Shown piece after piece: positions 1 to 9,433 of a stretch of DNA of 38,629 nt. The position numbers and the translations under genes are program-made. This stretch comes from Perkinsus olseni (lineage: Eukaryota > Perkinsozoa > Perkinsida > Perkinsidae), in assembly GCA_013115135.1 (NCBI GenBank), contig JABANP010000498.1:1-38629 (forward strand), given 5' to 3'. The notes beneath the pieces are model-generated. The model was not told the origin of the DNA, made no database searches, and saw only the letters and a program-made list of their open reading frames with translations. Numbering within the stretch: the first letter of the stretch is position 1; the number at the start of each line of letters is the position of its first letter.

Positions 1-382
1 CGACATAGTCGTGGCCCATTCACGTAGGTCCTTTTGATAGCCCTGCCTACAACCTCGAATATGCCTCCGTCGGCAGATACGGCATAACCCCCAAGACTCC
101 CGTAGTAGCTCTTAGTAGCTCGAACTGTTGAATGTACTCGTCGAAAGAGCCGTAGTCACCCAGTTGTAAGCTTTCCATTGCAGCCTACCATCCCACCTTC
201 TCCCGGAGTGCTATAAGCATCCGCAGGAGTTGAAAGAGAATGGAGGGTAAATTCTTAAAGTCGCCGTTGTCGATGTTGCCGTACTCAATCTGGTACTTAG
301 CCATGACCGTGTTCCTCGTTACCGGGTCCAACGAGTTCAATATGATAGCAGTCTTCGTGTAGCCGTCACCCATAGCATATTC
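1..382 (-). pseudogene. gag fragment, second copy of the outer retrotransposon family
   Basis: On the minus strand this stretch encodes part of the gag protein seen intact at 6289-8306 (for example the peptide EYAMGDGYTKTAIILNSLDP). At the DNA level it lines up with about 6999-7386 with scattered substitutions and small indels; the indels break the frame, so it is a relic. It runs off the left edge of the window. At base 383 it abuts directly on the truncated outer end of the inner element's 3' LTR. It resumes gag at an earlier codon than the one interrupted at 6289, so it is not the simple continuation of that gene but a second copy or a rearranged duplicate. Confidence 0.85.
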
Positions 383-525
383 CAGGGTAGCACAACAGCC
401 AAGCAGATAGTAGGAAATTATAAGCACTATCAACAATGCTCTATTGCAATTGGAAGTATGGCTAGAGGATACTCGCGCTAAGGGGACAGCGCTGACACAC
501 ACAACAGCTTAGCACACAGTCTACA
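383..525 (-). repeat. 3' LTR of the inner retrotransposon, outer end truncated
   Basis: About 143 bp nearly identical to 6146-6288, with a few substitutions and small indels. It begins (minus strand) TGTAG right after a polypurine tract, as a 3' LTR should. Its far end stops at the CAGGG sequence and lacks the last few bases of the complete LTR, which would close with CTACA. The flank beyond is gag sequence. The missing end means no target-site duplication can be read here. Confidence 0.9.
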
Positions 526-2047
526 ATTATCCTCCCCCTCTAATAGTAAACAGTCACCTATCACTTCTCTCCATATGACTTCGAATTCTCTAAACCAAAA
601 AGTCAGTCTTCTCACCGGCCGACGGGAACGTAGCCCTTTAGCCGGAAGAAATGTCGGACTATGTAGCACTCTATCACTTTCCAACCCATCGCCTTCGTCA
701 CGACCCTTCTTCTCCTCAACATCATCAAGCTCCACAATCTCTATCTCTACATTAGGTCTTCTCTTTGCTAGTGGTACTGGTGCTTGAAGCTTCTTGTCAT
801 ACTGAGTCATAACCTCTTCCCTATCATCCAATTTGATATAACATAAATTAACTATCTTGCTCTGTCGATCTCTCATAATCACCGCTGTCACCGGATGTCG
901 GCTAGTCGGACCCCGAACAATCACCCAACCAGGCTCCCATAAGTCTCCCAACATGCTGCACCCCCATAGTGGTCCTTCTCTTACAATATAATAGAACTTT
1001 CTGGCCTTCTTCATACCGCTCAAATTACTCGTTCTTGGGCATGGTACCGCTTATCATAATATATCTTGTTCGCGAAACTTTTCTGCTTGCACTACTCGTA
1101 CCTCATCCCACAACTGATACAACTCACTCAAATCATATTTGTAGGCTTCCCTCGTAGTTAACGTGCGGGTGACGCCCAAAAGGACTTGGAAGGGACTTCT
1201 GTTCCCCAAGTGCATTGTGAGGTTTACAATTGTAGACATAGACCAACCGGTGAAACTCTCGACGAACGTCTGCTGGCGACCTTAGATCATATGAGCGCGC
1301 CATGGCATGTAATGTACGGTGCACTCGTTCCACAACGGAGTTACCCGTGGGTAGTACTCCGTTGACTTCCTCTAACTTAATAGCATACGATCCAAGCAGT
1401 TGTAACACAGCAGGAGCGCTCATATTTCGCGCGTTATCCACAATGATAGTACTTGGTGATCCCAGTTTAACTATAGACCTCTGGAGGGCTGCCGCAATAC
1501 AGCCCCCGGACATCTCCCTCAAATCTTCCCAGCAGAGATATTTGCTGAAAGAATCGATGAGTGTAAGCATATGTAGCGAACCATACGATACTATATCCAT
1601 ATGCAACACTTGCCACGGGAAACTGGAGCGTACTGTAGAGCGCATAGGGAGTACCGGCTTGGGGAGACTGTTCACATAACACCGCGAACACTTCTTGATC
1701 TCATCATATGATCTTTTCCACATATACGGAAAGAAGCAAACACTTCGCAACACCTCAGTAGTTTGTTGAGCATCCGTGTGACCCAACTCGTGAGCTTCAC
1801 GGATCTTCTTCGGGATAAAGCTCTTCCGGTAGCACAGGTACCAGCAAAGGCTCCCCGGACCAACCGAACCACGATACCAGTATATGACATCCCCGCGAAG
1901 CCTCAGCTCATGTGAAATTCTCGAATAGAATGTCGAAGTCTTACTGATACGAGGGATAACCTTGGCTTTGGTAAGCGCACTCTTCACAATCCGCAAATCA
2001 CCATCTCGTCTCTGAGCCTCGGAGATGAGGTCAATAGGAATCGTCAA
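478..2047 (-). pseudogene. Integrase and pol C-terminus of the inner element
   Basis: Minus-strand reading from 2047 shows an HHCC zinc-binding region (HELGH, then CSRC about 30 residues on). The DDE catalytic core follows, with Asp in LHMDIVSYG, Asp in IIVDNARN and Glu in NSVVERVH. These are the integrase residues that cut and join DNA at insertion. Near 1200 the frame shifts, continuing as SPFQVLLG and then, in the frame ending at 478, a basic and acidic C-terminal tail of about 180 residues that runs over the polypurine tract into the 3' LTR. At least two frameshifts make it non-functional as read, unless they are sequencing errors. Confidence 0.85.
526..541 (-). other. Polypurine tract of the inner retrotransposon
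   Basis: Minus strand reads AGAGGGGGAGGATAAT directly before the TGTAG start of the 3' LTR. This is the expected position and composition of the plus-strand DNA primer used during reverse transcription. It defines the LTR boundary. Confidence 0.85.
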
Positions 2048-2136
2048 CTTCGTCGGTATTTTTCGTCGATGCTACCGGTACACATGTAGAACAACAATGG
2101 TCTTGTACGGAGGCTAGATGCACATAACCCGTCTCC

Positions 2137-2481
2137 TCATTTTTCCAGCAGCTTATCATCACCAAGCTTAGACCGATAAGTAATGAGCTTGGTCAGGAAG
2201 GGATGACGTGTCAGGCGGTCGGCTTCGTTGTGGTCAGTGCTCACAAGTTGAATATCCAGTCGAACCCATTCGCTGACTGGAAAAAGTTCTTGCAATAGCA
2301 TCAAGTACTTCCTAAGTACTGGACAGTTCTCCCTCTTAGGTATAGCCGATACTCGCTTGGTCCTTAGGATAGTAGCTACAACTGCATTATCAGTATTGAC
2401 CACAATCTTAACGAACTTATGACCCGAAGCCTTCTCTATCTCATAGACTGACGCTAGACCCAAGTAGAGCCGGGGAACCTC
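2137..2481 (-). pseudogene. RNase H, C-terminal half, inner element
   Basis: Continuation of the RNase H domain after the inserted element at about 2482-3350. It carries the NTDNAVV segment (a catalytic Asp) and STDHNEADRLTR, the conserved C-terminal D-x-x-A-D segment of Ty3-type RNase H. It resumes at VPRLYLGL, which would follow WVYR at 3345 if the insertion were absent. Lost coding continuity makes it a pseudogene. Confidence 0.8.
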
Positions 2482-2740
2482 CATTCATACATTGCCGTTT
2501 CATACATTGTAGGTTTCGTCCACGATTGTTTCGTCCATGGTAGGGTTCATCCTGCTTGTTTCGTCCATGTTACTTCCGTACATCCTCATTCATACACACC
2601 TCTTTCGTCCACGGGTCTTGAGTACATGATTCTTTCATCCACGCCGTTTCGTCCAATCATGCTCTAACTCCGCTTCTTTCTTCCAGGGCTTTTCGTACAA
2701 GCCTTTCGTACATGTGAGTTTCATCCACGCTACTTTTAGA

Positions 2741-2768
2741 CATATGTGACGCCGCGGCGTCACATATG
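2741..2768. repeat. Perfect 28-bp palindrome
   Basis: The bases from CATATGTGACGCCG to its exact reverse complement form an uninterrupted self-complementary sequence centred on CCGCGG. It lies where the left repeat array ends and the unique core of the inserted element begins. It could extrude as a cruciform or bind a dimeric protein; neither is shown. Confidence 0.95.
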
Positions 2769-2775
2769 GGACCAT

Positions 2776-2815
2776 CGTCACGCAAGCCGGGAGCTCTACC
2801 AATTCCGCTATTACC
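2776..2815 (-). other. tRNA-like D-arm (A-box) fragment
   Basis: Minus strand contains TAGCGGAATTGGTAGAGC, which matches the D-arm and internal A-box pattern of tRNA genes. No matching T-arm (B-box) follows at the usual distance, so this is at most a tRNA-derived remnant inside the foldback-like element. Confidence 0.4.
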
Positions 2816-3012
2816 ATCACCTACTACGACCTTAGAATCTCACCGCCGCCTCTACTGGTGAGTCACCAGTGGTGACGATCTAGCACTCCCCCGCATCAGG
2901 TTGTCTCTGTGATGATCCCAGTGCCTAGAGGCTCCAAACATGAATAGAGCCAAGTTGAATAGTTGGGTATCGCATGGGCGGTACTTTGTCGGAAATGAGG
3001 AGGAGTCATACA

Positions 3013-3068
3013 GGTGAGTAGGTTAGCAGCTCAAGCTGGTATTCCCGAGGTCGTGGGTTCATTTCCTT
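3013..3068 (+). other. tRNA-derived (SINE-like) relic
   Basis: Plus strand has an A-box-like GGTTAGCAGCTCAAGCTGG and, about 20 bases later, GTGGGTTCATTTCC, close to the B-box GGTTCRANTCC. The T-arm stem does not pair well and no acceptor stem forms, so it is not a working tRNA. It is best read as a SINE-type promoter remnant in the core of the inserted element. Confidence 0.45.
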
Positions 3069-3350
3069 CGATAAACATTTGCGTGTCGTCAGTTTCATAT
3101 GTACGAACCACTATTGGACGAATGAATTTTTTTCGAAAAGATCGTGCCCGAATAGATCACAACGAGCATATCTTTGGATCAACCGCCCATGGATGAAATA
3201 ATCGTGTACGAAACCGGTTATGGATGAAAAAATCGTGACCGAAACATACAATTTTTCGGTGTACGAAAAGATCATGAATGAACCGAAATTTGTAAGAAAC
3301 AATCTTGGATCGAAGCTGCAGTGGACCAATCGATCATGGACGAATCGCGG

Positions 3351-3745
3351 TACACCCAGTAGAGCGCCTTCATTTCTTTGATCACAATGGCGACGTTATC
3401 CGCACCAGGTAGAAATAGAGCTGAAGATTCTTCCATCAAAGTATCCTCTTGCTCTATCACATAACCGCAACAGTACTTGCTGGCGTCAACCGATAAAACC
3501 ACCGGCTTGGTGAAGTTGTATAGACGGGGCAGACATAAAGTACCATTCTTCAGCGTGATCTCATGCCATTCTTTCAATAGATCAAATAAAGCATTGTTGA
3601 CTGAAGTACTCCAAGAAACTTTACGTTTATGAACTTCTTTACTAACGATACTCTGTAACAAATGTTTAAAAAGACAATTCCAAGCTCCGGTTACTATGAG
3701 ATCAGGTAACTTTCCCAGGATCCAAAGTGAACCACTATAGCTCAA
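3351..3745 (-). pseudogene. RT connection and RNase H, N-terminal half, inner element
   Basis: Minus-strand reading ends in a typical Ty3 RNase H start: PVVLSVDASKYCCGYVIEQ (first catalytic Asp in SVDAS), then a Glu in KEMKALYWVYR. The frame then enters the inserted foldback-like element. The N-terminal part is probably the RT thumb/connection. Broken by insertion. Confidence 0.85.
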
Positions 3746-3802
3746 CTTTGTCAGGTGGGTCGGAAACGCATCCCTGAACCGAATAAATTGCTTGGGGAAA
3801 CT

Positions 3803-4330
3803 TCAAAAACGACCAAAATCAGTATACACGATCCCCAACGCATCCACATCACCCTCAATGGTGTTTAGCTGTTGGCGTTTAGATATATTAAAATGAAAAT
3901 CATGATCATTCGCAGTACGGTCAAGATATATTTCTGACTCGAACGGAGCATCATCATCTTCTTTATTATCCATATGCGACACATCATCCATAAAAGTAGC
4001 AACATGCGAGTCGGGCACGCGAGTAGTATTCAGTGTGTCCAAAATACGAGCTCTACTAGTATCATATTTACGCATCAAATGACCGACACAAAATTCCAAT
4101 GACTGTGGCGCATGTGACGGTCCGAACGATAATGCAGTAAAATAATAGAAGTCATTAACAATACGAACGGTATTCAGTCGATAGTTGGATACATACAAAG
4201 CTACACTAAAAGTAAGCTTCGCTTAGATCAGTGAACAGTATGCGACGATAAAACCGGGTATATAGAATGATATCTCTCAGCTTCTTCTGCTCCAAAGTCC
4301 ATCAGGACTTTCGACTTCCGTTCAGCTTGG
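3803..4330 (-). pseudogene. Reverse transcriptase core, inner element
   Basis: Reading minus strand, FTDLSEAYF (motif A with its catalytic Asp, about 4200-4225) is followed after a one-base frame change by the main frame from 4198. That frame contains LSFGPSHAPQ (motif B region) and FMDDV (motif C, the two catalytic Asp). These make the polymerase that copies the element RNA. The frameshift between motifs A and B inactivates the copy as read. Spacing is that of Ty3/gypsy-type enzymes. Confidence 0.85.
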
Positions 4331-4331
4331 T

Positions 4332-4523
4332 TTAGCAAGCTATAAGTAAAAAAACGGGGCGAGATTTACGAGAACCTTTGACCAAATACCATTGCGTAGG
4401 CACACAGTGAAGATCTACTATGTCGTTGATGTTATTTTTGGTCGACCCCAGCAACATGTACCAGCTTGCCTGTGTCGCACCATCGTTGAAAATAAGGGAT
4501 AGCATCATCAGGAAGAAGGTCAC
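4332..4523 (-). pseudogene. RT N-terminal region, inner element (weak)
   Basis: An open stretch of 63 codons between protease and RT motif A. By position it should be the fingers part of RT (it contains NDGATQASWYML), but I recognise no diagnostic motif. It is separated from its neighbours by frameshifts. Confidence 0.4.
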
Positions 4524-4556
4524 CTTGTAGCCGGCGGTATGGTTGAAATTGGGATC

Positions 4557-5192
4557 TCACCGCACTCGTTGAACATATCGGTACCGTATTCGGGTTAATA
4601 CCCGTAAAAATTTCTTCTTCAACGGGTCATCTCTTCTTGCTGCGACCGTTACCGCAAAATAGTCATTACGGAATACCGTTTCTGCATGTACCCACGGTTC
4701 CGGATAACAAACCCAGTCTTCATTAGCATAGGTCTTAGAGCATAGCGTCCGGAACTCACGAATATCGACCGATGAAGAATTACGAGCAAAAAATGGTACG
4801 TTAGCATATGAGAACGATAAAGATTTATTTATTAAAAACTTGAATGGCTTACGACTGTAATCAAGAACTACATTATTATGTGCTAAGAAATCGACTCCGA
4901 GCAAAACATACTGTAAATCATCGTTCGGGAGCACAAAAACTTATGAGTGAATCTCGACTCTTCGATAATGCAACTCAATTGAACAGTACAGGATAACGAT
5001 ACACACCCAGAGACAGTATTTATCCAGCGAACGGAGGGTGAAAGATTCCCGTTCGGGTGAAACCTTCAATCGAGAAGTAGGTGAGCCGGAATAAGTGACA
5101 AAAGACGAGCCACTATCCAGCATGAAATCTAAAGCAACACCATCTACATACATAAGACCATTACTGGATGAACTCATAGCACCCTGGAGCAT
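4557..5192 (-). pseudogene. Retroviral-type aspartic protease, inner element
   Basis: Minus-strand reading contains DFMLDSGSSFVTYSG; DSGS is the catalytic aspartate motif of retrotransposon proteases, which cut the gag-pol polyprotein. The second segment (4557-4934) has YVLLGVDFLAHNNVVLDY, matching the later conserved hydrophobic-LG-D-F-L region that packs against the active site. The two parts lie in different frames, so the gene is broken. It follows gag and precedes RT, the normal order. Confidence 0.85.
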
Positions 5193-5221
5193 GTCTAATC
5201 CAGTATAAACATGCCCCGTAA

Positions 5222-5935
5222 TTAGTTTCCCTGCTCATCAATGCTTTCCATGACCCCTTGTGTATCATCAGTGATAATGTCGGAAATCGCAGCGTTAGCT
5301 TGTGGATTTTGCACTGGTTGCATAGAGCAGTTTCGCGCAAGGTGGCCAAGGACTCCACAATTATAACATCGGTTAAACCAGAACTTATCTTCTTGAGAAC
5401 GTCCTCGCTCAAAGCCTTTACCACCCTGGTAACGTGTTCCCAAAGCCTTTACCATAACCACCTTTACCACCTTTACCACCACGATAGCCTTTTTCCTTTT
5501 TCCAAAAACTCGTTGACCATAGTTAGAATAGAAGGCATTACCCTGTACAGGCTCATCGTCGCTCTTGCTATTAGCAACAATCTCTGCGCGTTGGACCAAC
5601 TCCTCCAAAGTGCCGAGTTGTAAAACTCTGAGCTTGTCAGCTACGTCAACAGGTATTCCAGAGAAATTGCGCTCGGGCAAGGCCATCGATGACACTATTA
5701 GATACCACATCACCATTACTGCTAATCATACGGTTTGCTAGATGAACCAGATCTGCACCATAATCTCGAAAGGTCTCGCTGGGTACCAATACTCTAGATC
5801 GGAATGCCTCATACGGGTCTGTAGTAAGGAGACTCTTGATCAAGTTGGCCTTTATCGAGTCCAAATCCGTTCTTGATTTCTCTGGAATACAATCATACGC
5901 AGTCGATACCGAACCTTCGAAAAAAATAAGGTAAG
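5222..5935 (-). pseudogene. gag / nucleocapsid of the inner element
   Basis: Two overlapping frames. From 5864 comes a capsid-like segment (TDPYEAFRSR, SETFRDYGADLVHLANRM). From about 5700 a second frame carries a Gly/Lys/Arg-rich stretch and one CCHC zinc knuckle, CYNCGVLGHLARNC, which binds genomic RNA. The outer gag has three knuckles, so the two elements are different families. The frame change near 5650-5710 may be decay or a sequencing indel. Confidence 0.8.
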
Positions 5936-6120
5936 ATAGTTCACACTCGTAGGGTGTCCCACTGATAGAAGGCCGAGATGGTCTTATACTTCGAAACCAA
6001 GCTTCAATCTTGCCGATCGTGAGGTTCTCGCCATCCAGAATAGTTAAGGGGTCACACGTAGCGTTGAACCATTTACCATATTATGTGTGAATCTTGTAGA
6101 ACCCAGGGTTGTCGTTTGTA

Positions 6121-6138
6121 GAAAAGGAGCTGCTACCA
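6121..6138 (-). other. Probable primer-binding site of the inner element
   Basis: Minus strand reads TGGTAGCAGCTCCTTTTC two bases after the LTR end CTACA. A TGG start complementary to a tRNA CCA end, placed at the inner edge of the 5' LTR, is the standard tRNA primer site. The exact tRNA is not identified. Confidence 0.65.
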
Positions 6139-6140
6139 CT

Positions 6141-6288
6141 TGTAGGTCAGGGTAGCACAACAGCCAAGCAGATAGTAGGAAATTATAAAGTACTATCAAC
6201 AATGCTCTATTGCAATTGAAGTATGGCTAGAGGATACTCGCGCTAAGGGGACAGCGCTGACACACAACAGCTTAGCACACGGTCTACA
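6141..6288 (-). repeat. 5' LTR of the inner retrotransposon (148 bp)
   Basis: On the minus strand it runs from TGTAG at 6288 to CTACA at 6141, a 5-bp inverted terminal repeat. It is nearly identical to 383-525. It interrupts the outer gag frame, whose final 15 codons before a stop at 6243 are read from LTR sequence. At 148 bp it is short for a Ty3-type LTR. Confidence 0.9.
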
Positions 6289-8306
6289 GCCTTCTTGAGC
6301 TTCTCGACAACACTCTGCTCATCTGTAGAGCCCTGGGTTGAGGGTACTGTCGAAGCAGACGAGACCAAAGGTTGAAGTACAATACCCGTCGGTTGCTCCA
6401 CCTGCATAGCAGCATCTTGAGAACTTATGGCACACAGAGTGGCCGTTGTGGCAGCAGCCGTCTTCGAGTCACTGAAGGTGGGGTCTTCGGGAACAGCCGT
6501 ATGAGTAGTTTGTACATCATGCACTGCTGTAGTTGTAGTTGTTTGAGACAGGGCTTTTGCTGGTTGGGCTATGACTTGGCCGGGCGCAGGCGCGAAGCAG
6601 ATACTCGCCAGATGACCCTGACGATGACATCGAGCACATTGTAACTGAGCCTTCAACTTCTGGCATGCCGCTGACAGATGACGAGAATCTCCACATTGCT
6701 TGCACCTTGCCTGCCCATTCACCGGTTGGTGAGCATCGCACCTCGCCGCTACATGTCCAGTCTGGTGGCATCTAAAGCAGCCCACCGTCCTCGGTCTAGA
6801 AGGTTGTGGTGGTAGATTGCGTGATGGTGCAAGTTCAGGAGCCAGTTGAGAGGCGACCCGCTGAGCCGAGTTGTCCGAAGTAATGGTCGTGGCAGCCAGA
6901 GGTTGGGTAGCCTGAGCTCGCTGACCATGTCGACAGTGTGACCGTAGACGGTTGATGTAACCTCGGAGGTCTTCCTCGGTCGGAGAATGTGTAGGCATGG
7001 CGACATAGTCAGTGGCCCATTCACGTAGCTCCTTCGATAGCCCTGCCCACAACCTCGAGTATGCCTCGTCGGCAGATACGGCATAACCCCTCAAGACTCC
7101 CGTAGTAGCTCTTAGTAGCTCGAACTGTTGAATGTACTCGTCGAAAGAGCCGTAGTCACCCAGTTGTAAGCTCTCCCATTGCAGCCTACCATCCCACCTT
7201 TCTCCCGGAGTGCTATAAGCATCTCGCAGGAGTTGAAAGAGAATGGAGGGTAAATTCTTAAAGTCGCCGTTGTCGATGTTGCCGTACTCAATCTGGTATT
7301 TAGCCATGACTGTGTTCCTCGTAACCGGGTCCAACGAGTTCAATATGATAGCAGTCTTCGTGTAGCCGTCACCCATAGCATATTCCACGTCCATCACAAG
7401 CCCTTGAAGAAAGGTCTCTACATTGCGAGGATCTGTACGTCCCGCGTAAGGCTCCACGATCTGCCTCTTACTGGTCCTCGATAAGGCCTTGCTGAGGGAC
7501 TCCGAAACCTCAGATTTGTCCACTAAGTTAGTGTAGTTTGGTTGAAGCTTGTGCTGCCCTGGAGTAGTGCCGTGACTGTGGTAGTGTAGATCTTCTGGAC
7601 GGGTGTCCGTGGTGTCCTTGCTAGAACCTCGTCCTGGAAGTACTGTCTCCTGACACTGGGGAGGCCTCGTTCTCTGCAGAGTCACAGGAGGCCCACTGTT
7701 CATCAAGTCAGGGGTAGCACAATCGCCAGCGCCTGGCTCCTGTATATATGGCCTTGAGGGAGAAACTTGGGAATTAGTTGGACCAGTGCGGCTACTATCA
7801 GAGTAGTGCTGGCGACCGGGTTCAGCGGTAACGGCAGCAGACATTGTTGGAGATACTTGAGGCAAAGCTAGTGCAGGCTGAGCTACCAGTCCTTGGCCAT
7901 GTTGTAACTGGAGTACCACTTGTTCCACCAGCATCCTAACCAGATCCGTGTTGATACTGTTGGTTGATGTAGACCCATGAGCACGTTCATTATCTTGTTG
8001 AATTGGAGAGTCGTAAGTGTCACCCATCACCATGCGAGGGGCTTGCTCTTGGTTGAGACCACTGTCGAGTAGCAGGTCCTGCACAGTTGCAGCCTGCTCA
8101 TTCTCGGGTAGAGTAGCAGTTACTTGAGGCCTTGGGCGTGATATCACAGGTGTGCAGAGTCGTTGGTCAGAAGGTAGACGAGTTGAGCCGCCGATAGGGG
8201 CGTGCTGTGGATCTAGGCGACTGCTGCGACGGGGTAGGGTCTCAGGAAGATTCTCGGATGATTGTGGCATTCCTTGCCCTTGATCATAGCTTGAAGAACT
8301 CGACAT
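6243..8306 (-). CDS. Gag polyprotein of the outer retrotransposon, cut short by LTR insertion
   Basis: Open frame of 687 codons. Residues 1-265 are Ser/Thr/Pro/Gln-rich and probably disordered. About 280-480 is a helical capsid-like region (EYAMGDGYTKTAI, WDGRLQWESLQLGDYGSFDEY). About 510-580 holds three CX2CX4HX4C zinc knuckles (CFRCHQTGHVAARC, CKQCGDSRHLSAAC, CARCHRQGHLASIC), the RNA-binding signature of gag. The true C-terminus is lost: from base 6288 the frame runs into the inner LTR and stops after VLSCCVSALSP. No pol of this family is present in the window. The long intact frame suggests a younger copy than the inner element around it, or selection on gag. Confidence 0.9.
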   Translation of the reverse strand: MSSSSSYDQGQGMPQSSENLPETLPRRSSRLDPQHAPIGGSTRLPSDQRLCTPVISRPRPQVTATLPENEQAATVQDLLLDSGLNQEQAPRMVMGDTYDSPIQQDNERAHGSTSTNSINTDLVRMLVEQVVLQLQHGQGLVAQPALALPQVSPTMSAAVTAEPGRQHYSDSSRTGPTNSQVSPSRPYIQEPGAGDCATPDLMNSGPPVTLQRTRPPQCQETVLPGRGSSKDTTDTRPEDLHYHSHGTTPGQHKLQPNYTNLVDKSEVSESLSKALSRTSKRQIVEPYAGRTDPRNVETFLQGLVMDVEYAMGDGYTKTAIILNSLDPVTRNTVMAKYQIEYGNIDNGDFKNLPSILFQLLRDAYSTPGERWDGRLQWESLQLGDYGSFDEYIQQFELLRATTGVLRGYAVSADEAYSRLWAGLSKELREWATDYVAMPTHSPTEEDLRGYINRLRSHCRHGQRAQATQPLAATTITSDNSAQRVASQLAPELAPSRNLPPQPSRPRTVGCFRCHQTGHVAARCDAHQPVNGQARCKQCGDSRHLSAACQKLKAQLQCARCHRQGHLASICFAPAPGQVIAQPAKALSQTTTTTAVHDVQTTHTAVPEDPTFSDSKTAAATTATLCAISSQDAAMQVEQPTGIVLQPLVSSASTVPSTQGSTDEQSVVEKLKKAVDRVLSCCVSALSP

Positions 8307-8867
8307 ACGTGGGAGCTTGAAGACAAAAGAGGGATCAGATAAACACTACCGTGCGGATGAATATCAGATACTTAATTGGAGTTCACAAGCACGAACAATA
8401 GCTAGCAATTGTCAGTTCTACTAACAATCTTGGCCGTTTCATCGAGTGGGCGAGCGACATCATCTCGAGAGCCAACCGTGGGTTGGCATATAGCCTAAGG
8501 AAAATCTTGGGCGACTTGAGAAATCTTATGGGCGCGCTGCGAACAAGGGGGACCAACCATTCGATCCCGAGCGGTTGCATTTTTTACTGTATTTTTCGCC
8601 CATTTCTTTTTTCTATTGCGTCCAACAAATTCTCTCACCGCGGCAGATAATTACTCCAGCGTGCCGCTGATGACGTGGAATCGAAGCTTTCACCTAGAAC
8701 GTGTGACAGCGTCTGCTGCTGCTCTCACCGTTTCCGTGCATGTGGGTCGTTGTCGTGTGCAAATCAACCGAAACCGGACTACCGACCAATCGGGTGTTGA
8801 TTGTAGAGAGGCTGAACTGCATACGGTATTTATTGTAGTAGCAGTGTAGTTTGAATCAAGTTTATAC
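8307..8867. other. Upstream region of the outer gag; no gene recognised
   Basis: About 560 bp between the gag start and the next gene. It should hold the 5' leader and perhaps the 5' LTR of the outer element, but no second LTR copy exists in the window to define it and I see no clear primer-binding site. Composition is ordinary here and changes to GAT/CAG-type triplets from about 8870 onward, so the mobile/host boundary is probably in this stretch. Confidence 0.5.
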
Positions 8868-9433
8868 ATGATGACTACAGATGATGATGAGGATGGTGAT
8901 GTTGTTCAAGTAGTGGAGGGAGGAGGAGAGGTGACGATGGTCACACCAGCAGCAGCAGCACGTACCTATTCCACATCATCATCTTCATCTGATACTATGT
9001 CATCAACCTCTTCCTACTCATCTTCCTGTACCTTCTGTTATGGGCCTTCTGATGATGATGAGGAGGATGGTGATAGTGTCGTTGATGTCAATGAAGGGGA
9101 TGATGACAATAAGGTGTCAACTGCAGCAGCAGAGGGCGGTGTCGTCTCAATACAAGAGCATGATGAGCATGATAACAACAATACCAATACGAGCAGCATC
9201 AATACCAATGGAGAGAGCTCACGACATAACAACAGTAGCCATCATCATCACCATCATCATCAACACCATCATCATAGACGCACTACATATCAACAGTATG
9301 AGCTCAGAGAACAGATGCTACAGCAGCCTACTGCTGGTTTGATACACACTACGGCTGCTCCTGCTCCGAGTACTACTACCAGATATACACCACCTACTAG
9401 TGATGGTGATAGTCGTGATAAAGGCCAGCAGAG
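8868..9433 (+). CDS. Low-complexity N-terminal region, probable first exon(s) of the Nudix gene
   Basis: Open frame from an ATG at 8868 rich in Asp, Ser, Asn, His and Thr runs, including a poly-His tract (about 9241-9276). No domain is recognised. It lies directly upstream of the Nudix exon, on the same strand, but in another frame, so an intron or indel must lie between about 9290 and 9434; I could not choose the donor. Long disordered N-termini are usual for the genes of this window, so it is plausibly the N-terminus of the same protein. Confidence 0.5.

Larger units (their letters stand above)
2482..3350. mobile_element. Foldback-like insertion with inverted arrays of a ~15-bp unit
   Basis: The RNase H frame is broken between WVYR (about 3346) and VPRLYLG (about 2478). 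The DNA between has two arrays of a degenerate unit close to TTTCGTCCAYGAT. About 14 copies read forward on the plus strand from 2484 to 2740, and about 15 read forward on the minus strand from 3350 to 3095, so the arrays face each other as an inverted pair. The ~350-bp core holds a perfect 28-bp palindrome and tRNA-like pieces. No transposase is visible. Terminal inverted repeats built of short tandem units are known from foldback transposons; calling this one is inference. Exact ends and any target duplication cannot be fixed by eye. Confidence 0.65.
383..6288 (-). mobile_element. Decayed Ty3/gypsy-like LTR retrotransposon (inner element)
   Basis: Minus-strand element of about 5.9 kb. Order in its own direction: 5' LTR (6288-6141), primer-binding-like site, gag with one zinc knuckle, aspartic protease, reverse transcriptase, RNase H, integrase, polypurine tract, 3' LTR (525-383). 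The PR-RT-RH-IN order and the LSFGPSHAPQ segment of RT favour Ty3/gypsy over copia. Every domain is broken by frameshifts and the RNase H carries a further insertion of about 0.86 kb, so the copy is dead. It sits inside a gag gene of another family on the same strand. Confidence 0.9.

Noticed and set aside
2484..3350. Possible CRISPR-like array because of regularly recurring short repeats
   Set aside because: Units are degenerate, almost contiguous without unique spacers, inverted in two halves, and in a eukaryotic genome.
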